Origin: Ophioderma brevispina
Taxonomy: Eukaryota > Echinodermata > Ophiuroidea > Amphilepidida > Ophiodermatidae
Length of the DNA stretch: 64,000 nucleotides
Assembly: GCA_023653785.1 (NCBI GenBank)
Contig: JAMKCH010007261.1
Span: 1-64,000, forward strand
Direction of reading: 5' to 3'
Below are positions 38,401 to 53,400 of this stretch, one piece after another (the stretch's first letter is position 1; every line of letters starts with the position of its first letter). The notes beneath the pieces are model-generated. The model was not told the DNA's origin. It saw nothing but the letters and a program-made list of their open reading frames with translations, and made no database searches. The position numbers and the translations under genes were made by a program.

Positions 38401-41400
38401 TGCCCGACTATACCTTTAATGGCGTCCGTACCGGTACCTTACCCGTAGAATTTAGAATAGCGGGTGAAAGAAAGATTGACGCAAAAAAAAAACAGCAAGT
38501 AGCAAGACAAAAGCGAGATAAAATTCTCAGGAACAATCCAGCACACTAAATCCCAACTCAAGCGTAGATTATGTGGAACTACTCGAAGGGGTCTACCTGA
38601 GGCAGACACTTGTAATAAAGGGTGGACTAGCCGCCATCTTTTTGCGGAAAGTGGAAATTTAAAACACTGACTCACCTAAGAAGGACGCAGTTTTTGCAAC
38701 AAATTGGGATCGGGCTGAAGCAGCAAACCGAACCAAAATGTCAGAAAATGCGTTAGAACCGTTAGTTATGGTAGAAGGTGAGTAAAAAGCTATAAATCCG
38801 CGAAAACATGCAAACTTCTCAAGGCAATAAGAGCACACAAACTTGATATGAGAAGCTAGCAAATGAGAAGTCAGTGTTGCTAGATCATTGGACCCTGAGT
38901 GTGCGCACTCAGGGGTTTTTTTGCCAAACTTTTACAGTGGGTATCGTAGGGATATTGCCTTAAATTGAGCGTTAGAAAATGGAAAGCATAGTCAGGCGTA
39001 ATGGGAAACGTACTAGGGAGATGTAGGGCATCATATATTTGACTTTAAAAAAATCACCAACCAGAACGCAGCCTGAAGTTTAATTATTTATTTTATTTGA
39101 GCAAGCAAATACTCACCAGTATAACAATTTCGGCCAAAAAAATAAATAATGAAAATACTCACCAAAAACATTTGTGTAACCATAGTGTATTTGTAAATAA
39201 CAAACCATTTCAAAAAGTGGCGGCTATACCAGGAAAAGGGCCCTGTAGCAGATTAAGGTTGGGGCCCTTAGGTCGCTTTTGCAGCGCAATGTTGCACTTT
39301 AGTGCGATCTAGAGGGGTGTCTGCGGGGGGCCCTGAGAGCAATTATTTTAGGGGGGCCCTTTCAGCAGTTGCCTGACATGCGACGCCTAAATCCGCCACT
39401 GATTTAAAATGACGCGCGAGCTGGAATCCCTCTTGAAACAGGAGGTGGTGGGATACAACAGAGGTCCCCGCGTAAATTAATCAGGGTTGAGCCCAACCTC
39501 TCCCGCAAGGCGCCCGCTGAGTCTCACGCAGGAGGGATATAGCTCGCAATTTTGTGCCCAAGTCACTATAGGAACTGCAAAAAAATCTTCGTTTCTCACG
39601 AACACTGACATGAAATTCAACTTCAAATTTAGGAATAAGCAGACCCAAGGACTTGTTGGCTTATGCCTTATAAGTGATGTTGTGTTCAGAATTTGCAAAA
39701 GATCAAACTGTCCTCCACAAAAAAACGGGGAGAAAAAGTAGTCAAGGACGGAGGAAGGAAGGAAGTAGTCAATACGTCTTCAATGGAGCCAAACTGGTGA
39801 TTTGCGGCAGACTACAAAATATCGTTTATGCACGTTTTTTCGCTTTGTTATCTGCGAATATAGCAATCATAATGAATTTCCAACAAAGATGCTGGTGCCT
39901 ACCCTGGGCAGGGTCGCACTATATTGATACCCATGACAGAGCTGTACGACATGGCCTATATTCAAGTTTATTTTAGCAAGTACACTATCACAGAGGTAGG
40001 CGACCAAAAACGACAATCCACTCATAATGATCTGTTGTTGGCTGAAGTTTCCGTGGCGATATGATGCAGGGTTTTAGAATTACAGGTTGTTTAGTGGTCG
40101 TGATATCGCCGTGATAATGTGATTGTTTTAAAAAACCAACTAAGGCAAGGTTTGTTCTCAAAAATAACTTCAATGTGTGAAAATTCGGCTCGGTTCTAAC
40201 ACTCCGGCGATCCAAAAAGTAGTATGATTTTATATAAAGCTAGACCTGTTGTCGCATACCGGACCGAGCCGGGATTGCTACAGAGTTTCAAAGCAAGTGC
40301 CCGCCTCCAATTGGTCGAGATATACCGGGATTGTCACACCGAAGCCCGGCTAGTAGCGGCTGGGACATATCGGGGGATGTACAAAAAATGTAAGCCCGGC
40401 TACCCGGGATTTCGTGCTACTTTAGTGGGGACAAAGGCGGGGGTGTCACAACAGCAAAATATTCCCATTCCCGCCTACTTCCCCGCTAGTCCCGGGACCC
40501 CCAGGGCCGGGATTGAAATTGACAAGTGCATTATTTTTAAGGCTTTTACATACATTGTAGGTATTATTTGTTACTGATTTTTATTTGGATATGCCACATT
40601 GTCCAATTAGAAGACTAGAAGCCTTATGCACCTATTTTCAACATTGACCTTTTAACCCATATAACATTGTCATAGCCAAACAAATGTCACCAAAGCCAAA
40701 CATGGCAACTACCTCCAAGTTAGCAATTAGTTGCCAATTAGTCAACTTTACTGCAGTGATTTGAAATGTACATAATAAAATACAACGTTCACTGAACGTA
40801 TGTGTTGTCTGCCATTGCGGTTCACGAATGGGGAAAAAGGTCACCAAGGTCACATGAGGTCACCAACATATGAAACACTACCAAAGGTCTATGTATCCAA
40901 GTGTTGTCTTAAAAATTGATCGACATATGTGGACACACCAAGCAATTCTGACCATTTTTGGCCATGACCTCTAATGACCTCTAGATGGCCTTTGACCCAC
41001 TACTCAAGGACCATTACATGCATGTGCCATGAAATTGTGAGCATGTATGTGGAAACAGTGGGCAATTATGTTTAGGGTTAACATTTTAACACAGATACAC
41101 AGACTGATACACAGACACACTACCAGAGCAATCCCTTTGTGCCCTCTTGCAGACGACACATAAATTAGTAGTTTGTGCATTTAAAGGTCCGTGGCTCAAT
41201 CACTAATAGCCTTGTCCCCCAGATCACAAATTTTACCAGAAGTGATCAAATGTGTCTGAAGAAAGTTACTTTTTCTCAGTTACCAAAATCTTAGGGCTAA
41301 AAGGTGTTTGGTTTGGATGTTATGAGGAAAAGTATTCTATTTTGAATGACCAACTGACACAGTGGAGTTTTACATTTACCCAGCATTCTATAGAGTTTAC

Positions 41401-44400
41401 AAAATCACGCTTTAGCTCTCATATTTAAACAGATTGAGATTTTGGTGTGAAACTTTACAGATGGTGTATTGGGGTCAAAGTCATTCAATCAGGAGTATAA
41501 CTTTATATAATTAAATTAGGCCAAACCATTTAAAGAATAAACCACCTATAAAGAGAAAAAATAAAAAAGGTCCCAACACACTGTTACAGTGCTCATACCT
41601 CCATCTTTTGGTATTGTCAATCCTGCTGGTATATTGGTGATTTCAGGTGGATCATTGGCAAGTGTGTCTGATGTAGCAACTGCCAGGAACTGAGTTTCCT
41701 GCTTGAAGAATGTATCGGCTGTAGGCGTGGGATATTCTCCTCTGGTGTGGCATACCTGAAATAGAACAAGATTTGTCTGTCACAGCGCAAGTAGTGGTAG
41801 ATAGTAAGGTCCTGTGGTGCAAGTGTCATCTAGATTGGGTCAGGGGGTCTGACGAGTACATGCGGAGACGGATTCGACAGACGGACAGACACCGACAGAT
41901 TTACTATGACAAAATCCCCCTTCTGCTAAAGTGCCAGGGGGATAAAAGAACTGCCATATTAATGGTTAACCATCAATATTAGCACAGTAATAAATATACC
42001 AACAAAACCACAAGTTTGTTTTCCACAGTACTTGGTGGTTGAGTGCATGCAAGTGCCAGGCTCTCGTATGAAGTAGAAAACCCACTCGATCTAAATTGGA
42101 ACAAGCACCTTTAAAAAAGTATTGTAAAGATATCTTGAATAAAATGATTACCTCAACCGTAAGCACTCTCGTTGAAGGATTGTAGGTTGGTGTAGAATCA
42201 GTTCCACAGGTCAAACTTGCATCCATCCATTGACCAAGATCTAAAAAATATTAGATGTTGAAAATAAATATCAGATACAAATGATAGATTGTAAAATGAC
42301 CAGTTTATCATGCTGAGATAATGGTTGCATCGAACATACCTTAGCAATGGGAGAACTCATTAGCCATGCAAAACATAATAAAAGAACACTCCACGTTACC
42401 TATTTTGATTTAGCGGATGCGTTTGGGTCTGTAGAACTAATCTCATTCATTATACCCTCCAGAAAAAATCCCCGCCTGTTTTTGAACGTATATCAAAAAC
42501 CTATAATGAACAACCTTGAAGGTACAGTTAATGGCCCTGGCTGGAGAGAGAAGCATACCATTCCAGTTTAAAAGAGGTGTCTTCCAAGGGGACCCCTACC
42601 CCAATTATTTTTCTTTAGTATATTAACCCTACAACCCTATCTTCAGGTTTTAAACAACATGAGAATACTTGTGGATACAACAGGGAAGGTGAGCGGTAGG
42701 TAACGTTACCACCTTTTGCAGATGTTTCTGCCTTATTACCGCCGACAACCGAAAACATCAAACCAATAATGAATGATATTACCCATATATATAACCAAAT
42801 CCATGAATCTTACTTTAAAGCCATCCAAATGTAAGTCTATATATGTTACTATGTAGCGGGAAGCCAATACGGTGTCATTAATTTAGGTGAATTGGTTAAA
42901 AACAACTAAAGATGCTCCCGAGAAGTTTCTTGGAAAACACATTACTCATGGGTAATAAGTAAAGATTATTTGATATCATTCAAGTAAGGTAATGAACATC
43001 TTAGTATATTAATACGTTCCAAGCGGGGATAATTCAAACTTCGTTTGTAACATACAGCTATAGTCTTTACCAGCTTTAAGGTATCTATTTACTGTCATGA
43101 AATTAACAGACATACGCAGCTAACGTGTCTGGACCATTCCATACTAATATTATACGACATGGTTGGGCCTAATCGTTTACCGGTTACAACACCAGCCGTT
43201 AATTTCCACAGTCCTGATGGTTGGTCAAGACCAAGACTTTCAGATTATACCTGGAAGCCCATACATGTCTTTTTTTTCCAAAAAATTCGAGAAGTTTGGT
43301 GAAAGGGGATGATAGGGTCGTCCATAGCTCCTCCACTGTAAAATTATCGAGAGAAAAAGATGAACCATTTGGTAAAGCGGTGGAATAACATCATTTCCAG
43401 AATTCTTCCAAAGATCTATCAACCGACGCTAAAATGGCGTGAGATTAATGTAACATTCAACAATCCTCAAAAATGAATCCAATATGAACAGTGGAGGGAC
43501 TATATTCGGCCATTGGTTGTCCAAGGTAACATGCTTAAAGTTATTGAGGCTGAAAAGTCGGATCTTAACAGGGAAATCCATATATATAACTTACCACTAC
43601 CCGAACGTTTTGAGCTTTGCAGTGAAATCTTGTAATATATTTTTTGCCTACCTTCACCAATCTTTGGAATTGGGGAAAGAGGTACATGTAAATGCAACTC
43701 TGTAATAAAACACCCAAACACTCCTCATAGTCCTAAACAATTGTTAAATTCTTTACAACAGGACGCTATATACATGGAGACACAACAGTATCATTATCAG
43801 TGATCCATGCTTCATCACCTGATTTAAAACTCCGCAAGATCTTCCAAATCATTGCTGATCTTTCCTGGATACTGATGACTGGAGGTACCCTCCCACCAAG
43901 CATTTTGCCTACTGCCCAAAGACCGATTTATATTATCAATAATACCAAAAAGTCCTCCACATTGTTGAGATTACAGTTCCATTTGAAACCAACATTCAAA
44001 AGGCCCATGAGCTCAAAACAGCATCTCGGATTGAAAACCTTTCAGTCCGATACAATAAGCCAGGAAGGTATAAATTCATCTTAACTGCATTGAGAATTGG
44101 TTTCCAGAGTTAGTGACAGCTTCACATATGATAGATTTGGGCGTTTTTTTCCACTTTCTTGATGGAATCTAGAACAAAAAAGCCAATTTTTGCCAAAACC
44201 TGGCGCAAAATTTCCCTCACATGTAGCTATTCCATTGGAACGCTCGATGGAGCCTAACTGGGATCCGTTCCGCCCATATATAATATTTAATTCTTCCTGT
44301 TCATTGTCGTCATCTTGTCCACACCCCCACCTCCTATGTTTTTTTTTTCACTTTTAAATAGTCTATTTGTATGAGTTTGTTATGAATTATTTGTTCATAT

Positions 44401-47400
44401 TGTAATTGGTGATTGTTTCCCCTGCCTGTCCGCTGTTCTCCTTTTGTGAGTTCAGTTATCGTGCCCTGGGGTATATGTATTTTCTTTGTTATTTTGAATG
44501 TTTTGTTATAATAAATAAGAATGAATGGGAATAAATATAATAATAAAATCCTCAGTAAGGGGAAGCCAGGTGTCCCACCCCCGTCCATTTTATTTGTGGC
44601 TCCATAGTACCATTAAGGGTAAAATCATCGAAACACTTAAGAAGGGTCCCTTTTTTTGTGACAAGAATACTTTAAAAATAAAAATAAGTGGTTTCACTGA
44701 ATGCATGTTTTTCTGCGGTTGCAGTTTTGTGAATGGAGACTAAGGACCATTACATCAACTGCCTGAAAATGTGGTGCACATTAGGTGGAAAATGAGGCAT
44801 TAATTTTCAGAGTTATCAACATTACACACAAATGGGATACACAGACAACAAAAAACCCAACACACACTACCAAGGCAATCCTTTTGTGCCCTCTTGCACA
44901 CAACACAAAATGGACCACTTTTATAAGGCTGGGTTGGGCCTATCAGGTCTACTTTTTTTACCTGCAAAAGGTCTTTGGCAGTCCCCCATTGAACCTGCCT
45001 ATGTCCCTGGAAATACTTGATTTGAAAGGTTACTTTTTGATTTTAATGAAAGTCAAATGGTACAAATTAACATTTTTAGAATAAATCTTGATGTGTTCTC
45101 CACACACATTGTTAGAGTATCTTTAATTTCTTCTTGGACATAAAAATATCTTCCTCTACGAGCAGGACACTCCATTATTTATTGTTATTTCCTAACATCA
45201 TAGCATCTTATGACATTGAAATCCATATCTTTCCCCTTACCTGGTTCCCAGTAAAGTACTCTGCGCATATCTCCTACATCAACTTCAGCATTAATTGTTA
45301 TTACTAACAGCATCACATCTTATGACATTGAAATTCATATCTTTCCCCTTACCTGGTTCCCAGTAAAGTACTCTGGGCATATCTCCTACATCAACTCCAG
45401 TATTTATTGTTATTACTAACACCATCACATCTTTAAGTTCTTGCTGGGCTAAAATACTGATGTAGAAATATGGTTCCAGGTAGCCTAACACCCTGCATAA
45501 AATAATCAGGAAAATTACATGAAACAATGTTTGAAACAACAGTTACAGTAATTTAAACATTACAAGCATTTAGTGGTCAAAAAACCAAAGCGAATTATGG
45601 AAACCTGATGCATGAATAGGCCCACACTTTTAAGCTAAAGCGATAATATGGGCATCTTGCCGGAAGCCAGTGTTAAAAGGTCCATCTCTGGAGTACACAC
45701 AAACACATGCAGCCACTTCCAAATTTGGAACCTGTTACAAATAGCTGGTTTCCAATAGTACACACATGGTCCAGTGGATACAACAACCGACTCAACATGA
45801 CCCAAAGGTCCTGGATTCGAGTCCCGCTGAGGCCAATGTGTTGTGCACTTGGGCAAGGCACTTTACCTCGCTTGCCTCTCTCCACCCAGGTGCAAAATGG
45901 GGAGCTGTTAGGAATATTGTCCATTGAGCGCCGCCCAAAGGTATGAGTACGCCTTTTGTACGGCAGCTGACATATTCTAGTGGCAGCGGAATAAATGTAA
46001 AAGTGCTTTGATACATTTAGTTGTGAAAGGTGCTATATAAATGTTGACATTTATTATTTATTTATATTAGTACTTGGAGTAGTTTTCATCTTTCTTGTAT
46101 TTAAGGTAGTTTTCACTTTCTTTTAAAATAACTTGAAAGTAATTTGCTGTTTTGTGGTGGCAACCAATATTTAAAGGTGCAACGAGAGATTTTGAGACAC
46201 CCAAATATTGTGTCAAAATAGTAATTTCAAATAGATTAGACACTCAATAGATTTCTTACCTTGTATTATGCTACAGAAATGTCTTAAAAGAGAGAAAAAA
46301 GGTGATTTTGATTCGCTAATATTACAATATAAAACATAGGCGGAATTTCGTATTTGCTCCTATACGAAATTAGAAATTTCACAATTTTTGTACCAAAGAA
46401 ACATTTCTCAGCTTAATCCTTTTAGATGGGGATATTATTGATGGAAAGCTTTACATCAGGGCAAAAATCAGTATTTTTCGATTTTTTAGGAGCACCTGAT
46501 ATGTGAAATCTCTCGTTGCACCTTTAACACCAGGTGATCTCTGTGACCTCTTTGACCTAAATATTTTTATATGAAGTATTTATATTTGTATGTATCAAAT
46601 TTACTATGAACCCTATTTGACCTATTCAGGAATTTTAACTGTTTAAGCTGGGACTAATATACTGAGAGGAATATGAAGCCCCCATTTACCGTGTTAAATA
46701 TTTACATTCATGCGTGCCTCGGCTAGTGTATCACAACATTTTTATAATGCATGTTAGATTTCATGTGATGGTCTATACTTATTCCTTACTATATCCCTTA
46801 TCCCTTCTCTATACCTATATTTCTCTGAACACCTACTTTTGTCCTCAAACTAGTCCTACAACATTCATGATAAAACTCCAAAAGTTGATTAGTTATTTTT
46901 TTATGTATGTATGTATGTTTTGGCATTAAGTTTGAGAAATTACAAATATTTTATTTTTTATACTGAAATATGAAAAAAAAATCTGAGAAAAATCAGGCAT
47001 AATCACATCTGCGTGAGGTAGAACATCCTGTGAATGGTGAACTAGAAACTGAGCTGAGTTTTTGCTTGTAAATTGTATTTAATATGCAAACTTTTGTAAG
47101 TTCAAGAAATTGTGAAAAACAAGCTTAAGGTAAAATATTAATTTCAAAATGGAATTAGTGTTAAAAAATTTATCTTTTGAGTTCAATGCTCAAGATTTGT
47201 TATTTTAAGAAAGTAGCTGGCTGAATTTTGCAGTCAGTGTAGGCCATTTAAAAAAAATAAAATAATACACAGACCATTAGAATATTCTAAAATCTTCCCC
47301 AACTTAGGGGTGGGATTTTACTCAAGCATGGGATTATACACTGGTCACTGGGTTATTTTTCCAATTCTGCCTACATTACTGACCTCACAATAGAACACTA

Positions 47401-50400
47401 CATTTGCAGATTTGTTTCGATCTATATGTTCTTACCGAGTTTGAAGCTCTCTAGACACAGAACCTGCTAAAGTCAATTTTGGATTGGAGATGAAGGGCGT
47501 GTAGTTTTCTACCATATCTGAGACATATTCTACTTCCACATCGGCTTGACTCAGTTTACCAACCAGTAAAGATTGGCCTGTATTTAAACCTGTCAAATAA
47601 ATGGTAACAACAGAAACATAAAAATTCCTTTCAATGGATAGATGAAACATTACTGGATCAGGAAACATTTAGAAAGTGGAAAAGCATACCAAAATACATT
47701 TACATGTAAAGAAGCAGAAAAAGTTACAGGGCTAACTTTTGGATCCATCTGTGTATCATTCTTAAAGGTGTGTGACCCAATTTATCCCATAAAAATTGAG
47801 ATGAGATTTTGGTGTCTGAAGTTCATATTTTTCTTAGTAAAGTACACCAGTGAAGGTCTGAGAAATGTTTTCTTTTAGTGTTATGAAAAAATACATCCCC
47901 AAATGTATTTGACCACACTGGCTAGTACATGCTGTAGTAGTAGTAGTAGTAGTAAAACCAAAGTTTTAAATCCGGTTTTGTCCCCGCTAACGGGGGTGGC
48001 CGGATTCACCTCACATTCACAGCAACACTGTTGTGTGAGGATTTATTGGAGCAAAAAGATAATTGACCGGATGCCCTTCCTGACGTCAATGTGCTGGATG
48101 GCCGCCATTAGCTCTCCAGAGCCGACGCCCTTGTAGGTAGATCTTCTTTTTTGTTCTACCAGGGTAACCAGCTACCCTCCTCATCCGGATTTCGTTAGAA
48201 ACCTGATGGGGAGGACTGTTTAGCCGCCGACACCCGGCCCTTGACAGGTAGTACTGGTTACCAGGATCCAGTAGCCGGCCCTCAAAGGATACCTTGACCT
48301 GACCTGGAATACCTGACTGACCTGAATACCTGACCTGTCCTATGGGTAAATTTTAGTAACCACTTCTCAAAATCTTTTTGGTGCTATGCTTCTATCCTGA
48401 GGAAGTCAAACTAATAAAAATGGACATGATCGGGTCACCCTCTTTTTAAATACTTTGATTCATCCATAGCATATTCATTTTGTTGATTTGTTCCATTGCC
48501 TATGGACATGTTTTGGTGGTGTGAGAAGATTGAATATGCTCGGCTTAAACATGTTTCTAATAAGGTCATGCATTACCATGAAAAATAAGTACCACAGTAC
48601 AAACCATTTATCTACAAATACAATGTGTCCTGTTCACTTCTGCAAGCCACCTGTGGGATGACACATTCTGCAAGCTTGTGATTACAATGCTTGACTTTGG
48701 TCCCGTCATCGCCAACTTCTCGAACCCATGCTTCACATGTCGGAATTGATAACACCCCTTTTCTCCGTTACATGTCCCCCGTGGTGACCTTTGACCCCCC
48801 CCCCAAGATGTTCAAACTCCTCTCCTCAAGTCCTTGGAATTTCTTAACATTATAGAAATACAATTGAAAGCCAGGGCTAACATATTTGCACATTCCTAAA
48901 TCCACATCCCTACCCATCCCCGCTTTCATTGTCCCCTCCCAAAACGCATTTTCGTTGGTTACCAGGGGCAGGACCGACCTGCTCGATTTGGGTCAGTTTA
49001 TGTTTTCCAAATTGCCATTTGTGGAATTCTTACGTGCATTTTTCTAAGGCAGCCTCGGTCTCAGTAACATTACAAAATCACATTTTACACTTTTGTTCAA
49101 TAAATCTTAGTACTATCATTATAATATGGAATAAATTATTGACTTCAAAATCTGTCATGGTTAGTGGATAACCCTGCTGCAACAGTTGGAATTTCTAATA
49201 TGGTCTGTTCGATTTCAAATACCCTCTGGATGACCTGACCCCACATGTGTTGGGGAGCTGCAAAGCACCACTCCCCCTTCAAGTCTCTTTGGGAATCGGT
49301 CCACATTGAGCCCTACAACACTGCAGTGTCGATTTAAGGAAACGGGCCTGTAGCAATTTAAGGTGGGGGCCCATAGTGTTGCGAGGTGACGCAATGTCCC
49401 ACTTTAATGCGACTAGGGGGTGTCTGAGGGGCCCTGAGAGCACTATTTTAAGGGGTCCCTGTCGCAGCTGCTGACACTGCTGACTCTTAAATCCACCACT
49501 TTTTTTTTTTTTTGGGGGCAACAACTTAACCTGAGAGTCCACATTTTGTGCCACAGCAAACTCATGAGTAACATTTTTTGCGATCCGACATCTGGATTCC
49601 ATAGGCGACCCATCCCTGACATATATACATTACCCTGGCTCATGTTCGATAAGTTATCCTTCAAAAATACATTTTGGCCCACACAAACATCAGTATTACA
49701 TTTATTGTGAAAATACCGACATCTGGATATCCCATCCCCCCCCAGACATCTATACATCACTGACTCATTTCACTCATCCCCTCCAAATACATTTTGTGCG
49801 CCACAACAACATCAGTGGTATTGAAACATTATTTGCATATACCGACTCGAGATCCTCCACCCATCCAGACATTGTATAATAACTTGCTCTTTCATATCCC
49901 TTCAAAATACATTTTGTGCACCACAAACATCAGTATTAACATTTTTTGCATATACCGACATCTGGATATACCATCCAACCATCCAGACATCTATACATCC
50001 ACACTAAGCTCATTCATCATGCCCCTTCCCACATACATTTTTGTGGCACACAAAACATCAGTATTAAAACAGTTTTTTTGCATATACCGACATCTGGATC
50101 GTCCACCGCCACCCATCCAGACCTCTATACATACACTGGCTCATTTCATAATCCCCTTCCAAAATACATTTTTGTGCACACACAACATCAGTATTAACAT
50201 TTTTTGCATATCCAACATCTGGATATCCATCCACCCATCCAGACATCTATACATAAACTGCTCATTTCAATAATCCCCTTCCAACACTACATTTTGTGCA
50301 CCCACAAACATCCAGTATTAACATTTTTTGCTATACCGACATCTGGATCTCCATACCACCCCTCCCAATCTATCCACACACTGCTCATTTCATAATCCCT

Positions 50401-53400
50401 TTTTTTTTTTTGTTCTTCCAAAATACATTTTGTGCACCACAAACATCAGTATTAACATTTTTTGAACATATACCGACCATCTGGATATCCATCCACCCAT
50501 CCAAACAAACACACAAAAAAACTAAAAAATTAAAAAAAAACATCCAAAATACATTTTGTGCACACACAAACATCATTATTACGTTTTTTAGCATATACCG
50601 ACATCTGGATATCCATCCACCCATCCAGACATCTATACATACACTGCTCATTTCATAATCCCTTCCAAAATACATTTTGTGCACACAACATCAGTATTAC
50701 ATTTTTTGCTATACCACATCTGTGATATCCAGCCACCCACGCAGACCATCTATACATACACTGGCATTTCAATAATCCCCTTTCCAAAATACCTTTACTA
50801 AGGAAAATGAATACCTCTTCTTCCTTTCGCTGGTTTGTATTCTTTAAATGACGTATGAGGTAAAACAAATGTTTTTATATAATGCCTTTTCACATTGTTT
50901 GTATAATACCTCCAGTTGTTGCAATACTCAATTCTAATTGTAACTGCTCCATCAGCCTCTTCCCTTCTCTTCCTGGATAAAGATTACTGACAGACACCCA
51001 CGACCACTGATTATGTTGGCCAGTAATCACCCATCACCTTTAAGATCAACAGATCAATTTGTTATCTGAAACATTACCCTCACGCTCTATTTTCCCTCTT
51101 CTAGTCCCTTCCTGATTCCCAGCTCATACTTTTTCCTGTACAATACACATTGATTACACAGCTGTTTGAACCCCATGCGAATAGTCTCTTTTTTTGAGCA
51201 ATTTTAAGCACTGGGTGGCGACACAAATTTTGACAACTGATATAGAGTAGGGACATGCAAGAGGCATTACCTCTGGAAAAATCCCGATAATCCATTGTGG
51301 GAATAATTTTGCCATATAGGGCCTACAAAAGGTCATAATTTGTATGTTATATAAGCGCCCTCTATATGCCTATTTTCACATAGAAAGACTTGTAAAACTA
51401 GATTTATGAAAAATCATTTTGCCCCCAATGAAATTTCACAAATTTACACAGGATGTAATTAGTGGCAAATCACCAACTCCAATTAGTTGCCAAAAGGGTG
51501 TGTCGCATTTAATACTTTTGTTTTATTCTTGTGTTGTCATAATATATGAGACTTTCAATCATCTGTGACTAAATACTCTCATTAAGATCTGAGTCTATGT
51601 CCTCTCGCTGTCATCTCTCAGAACATAAATTCACCCCCACGTCAATTTCCTGCCATCTCTCCCTGCTCATTCTCTTCATATGCAAACCTCACTGACTGCG
51701 ATATCCACCACTCTATGGTGTTCCGTATTACCTGACATGTATGACTTCAAACCTAATCCCTTTATCGCTCATCTTGGTTCCACCACACAGTAACTAAACG
51801 ATAATTATCTATTTTTAATTGTGTCCTTAATTTTTTTAAATGTTCCAATCAGCATTTTCTGTCTTTGGACATATATTCTCTTCCAACAACTGTGGTAGTT
51901 GTCTTCCCAAATGAGTGCAATAGCTGTGCCCACTGCAGGCCTTCATTGTGTGAGGCAAGCACCTGAAACAACAACAATACCTCTTGTGTTTATTTGACAT
52001 GCCAGCATAGTGAACAAGGTGGTTCTCAAACCACTACTGCTTTCACGATCATCCGGTAGTGAAGCCAAAATGAAGTTGGCAGGTGAGACTAAACATAAAA
52101 GTGTATTTTCTATTTTTGCATAAATTATGGCAATTAGCTCATCAAGTTAAGGAATAAATATGTCACCAGCGACATGCGGCATGGAAGTTTTAGCCACAAG
52201 CGTTCATATGGTAAGTCCATCCTCATAGCACCTAAAAATGCATTTCCTATTTTTTTCATAAATTATGCAAATTAGCTCATTAAATATGTAATGAATGTCA
52301 CCAACAACATGTATTGAAGCCCCAATTCTTAGCTTTCATATGGAAGAGGTCCCATCCTATTAGCATCTACAATAAACCAATCAACATACATTGTCTATTT
52401 TTTGCATAATTATGCAAATTAGTTACTTAATTTTCATATTTTGCTTCTATCATCCACCAAGTTTTGTCACCATACGGTTTTACAACGGTAAATAAAAGTC
52501 CTATCCGTTCCTGTACAACATGGGTGAGATGAAAATTGCATTTTCTCCTCAATATAAAAAAAACATCTCAGATCTTAAAGCCAACATTCTGCTTGAAGAT
52601 CATCATATCTTCCACCTGATCAGTCATGAGATTAGGGTAATTATCCCCGTTTTTTTGAGCTACTGGATCATGAAGACTAGCATGCACTGTGGATTGTGGA
52701 GGTCAGGTCACTTTTTAAGAATACGGTTAATATTGGTATGTCAGATCAAAATAAAAGTATCAATGCCAACCTTTTTAGATATTCTTACAGATTTTTATAC
52801 TTAAAGGCTGATTCACAGATTTCGAAATATAATTTTTTTGTGTAGTAAATAAAAATGGAGTTTAATAGAACTAAGGAGAGTCACCGAAAATTGCTTAATT
52901 TCAAAGTTAGAGAGAACAGATTTTTCCGTTCATGCAGTAAACACTTATGCACAGTATAACAGTTGCCATAGGATCAGTGTTAACAAAAATTCTGGATCCG
53001 GAATTTTATAACGTTCTGATTTTCAATTTGAGCTTAGTATGATTAGTGATTTGTATGTGGACATGCATTATGTATATGCAAAAAACAGTTTGTTTGAAAA
53101 TTGAGTGCGCCCTCATCAGGAAATCTCCGAGTCAGCCTTTAATATTGATAGCAAGCATGATTTTCAACCCAGATCTCAGCATTTCTCTCAGTTTTTAGGG
53201 TACACATAGAAACTGGTCCGCATAAAAACAGAGGGGCTTGGACTTGCCCCTGTTTCTCATATTATTTACCGGTGTGAATCCATACAGGACTCCAGATATT
53301 TGTTATATTTCCAAACTTGAACCAAAATGGCACTTACATATAGAAAGAATGATTTCAATGTCTCTTCCTGAACATGCTCGGGTGAGACAAAACGGTTTAT

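Larger units (their letters stand above)
30580..39030 (-). mobile_element. DIRS-type retroelement with inverted terminal repeats, minus strand
   Basis: The left end 30600-30728 and right end 38877-39030 are inverted copies (AATATCCTACGATACCCACTG against CAGTGGGTATCGTAGGGATA; CCAATGATCTAGCAA against TTGCTAGATCATTGG). An internal complementary region lies at 30862-30975. The recombinase remnant is near the left end on the minus strand, and a GC-rich body is at 33-38 kb. This order fits the 3' end of a DIRS element at the left. Coding is heavily broken and RT was not found. Confidence 0.7.

Noticed and set aside
47935..47955. (GTA)n microsatellite as a finding
   Set aside because: It is a short, ordinary repeat at the edge of a dispersed element.
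49794..50273. 159-residue plus-strand open frame
   Set aside because: It lies wholly within the ~120-bp satellite array; the repeated residues follow the DNA repeat.
49590..50790. CRISPR-like regular repeats
   Set aside because: Units are long, adjacent and degenerate with no unique spacers, in a eukaryotic intron.
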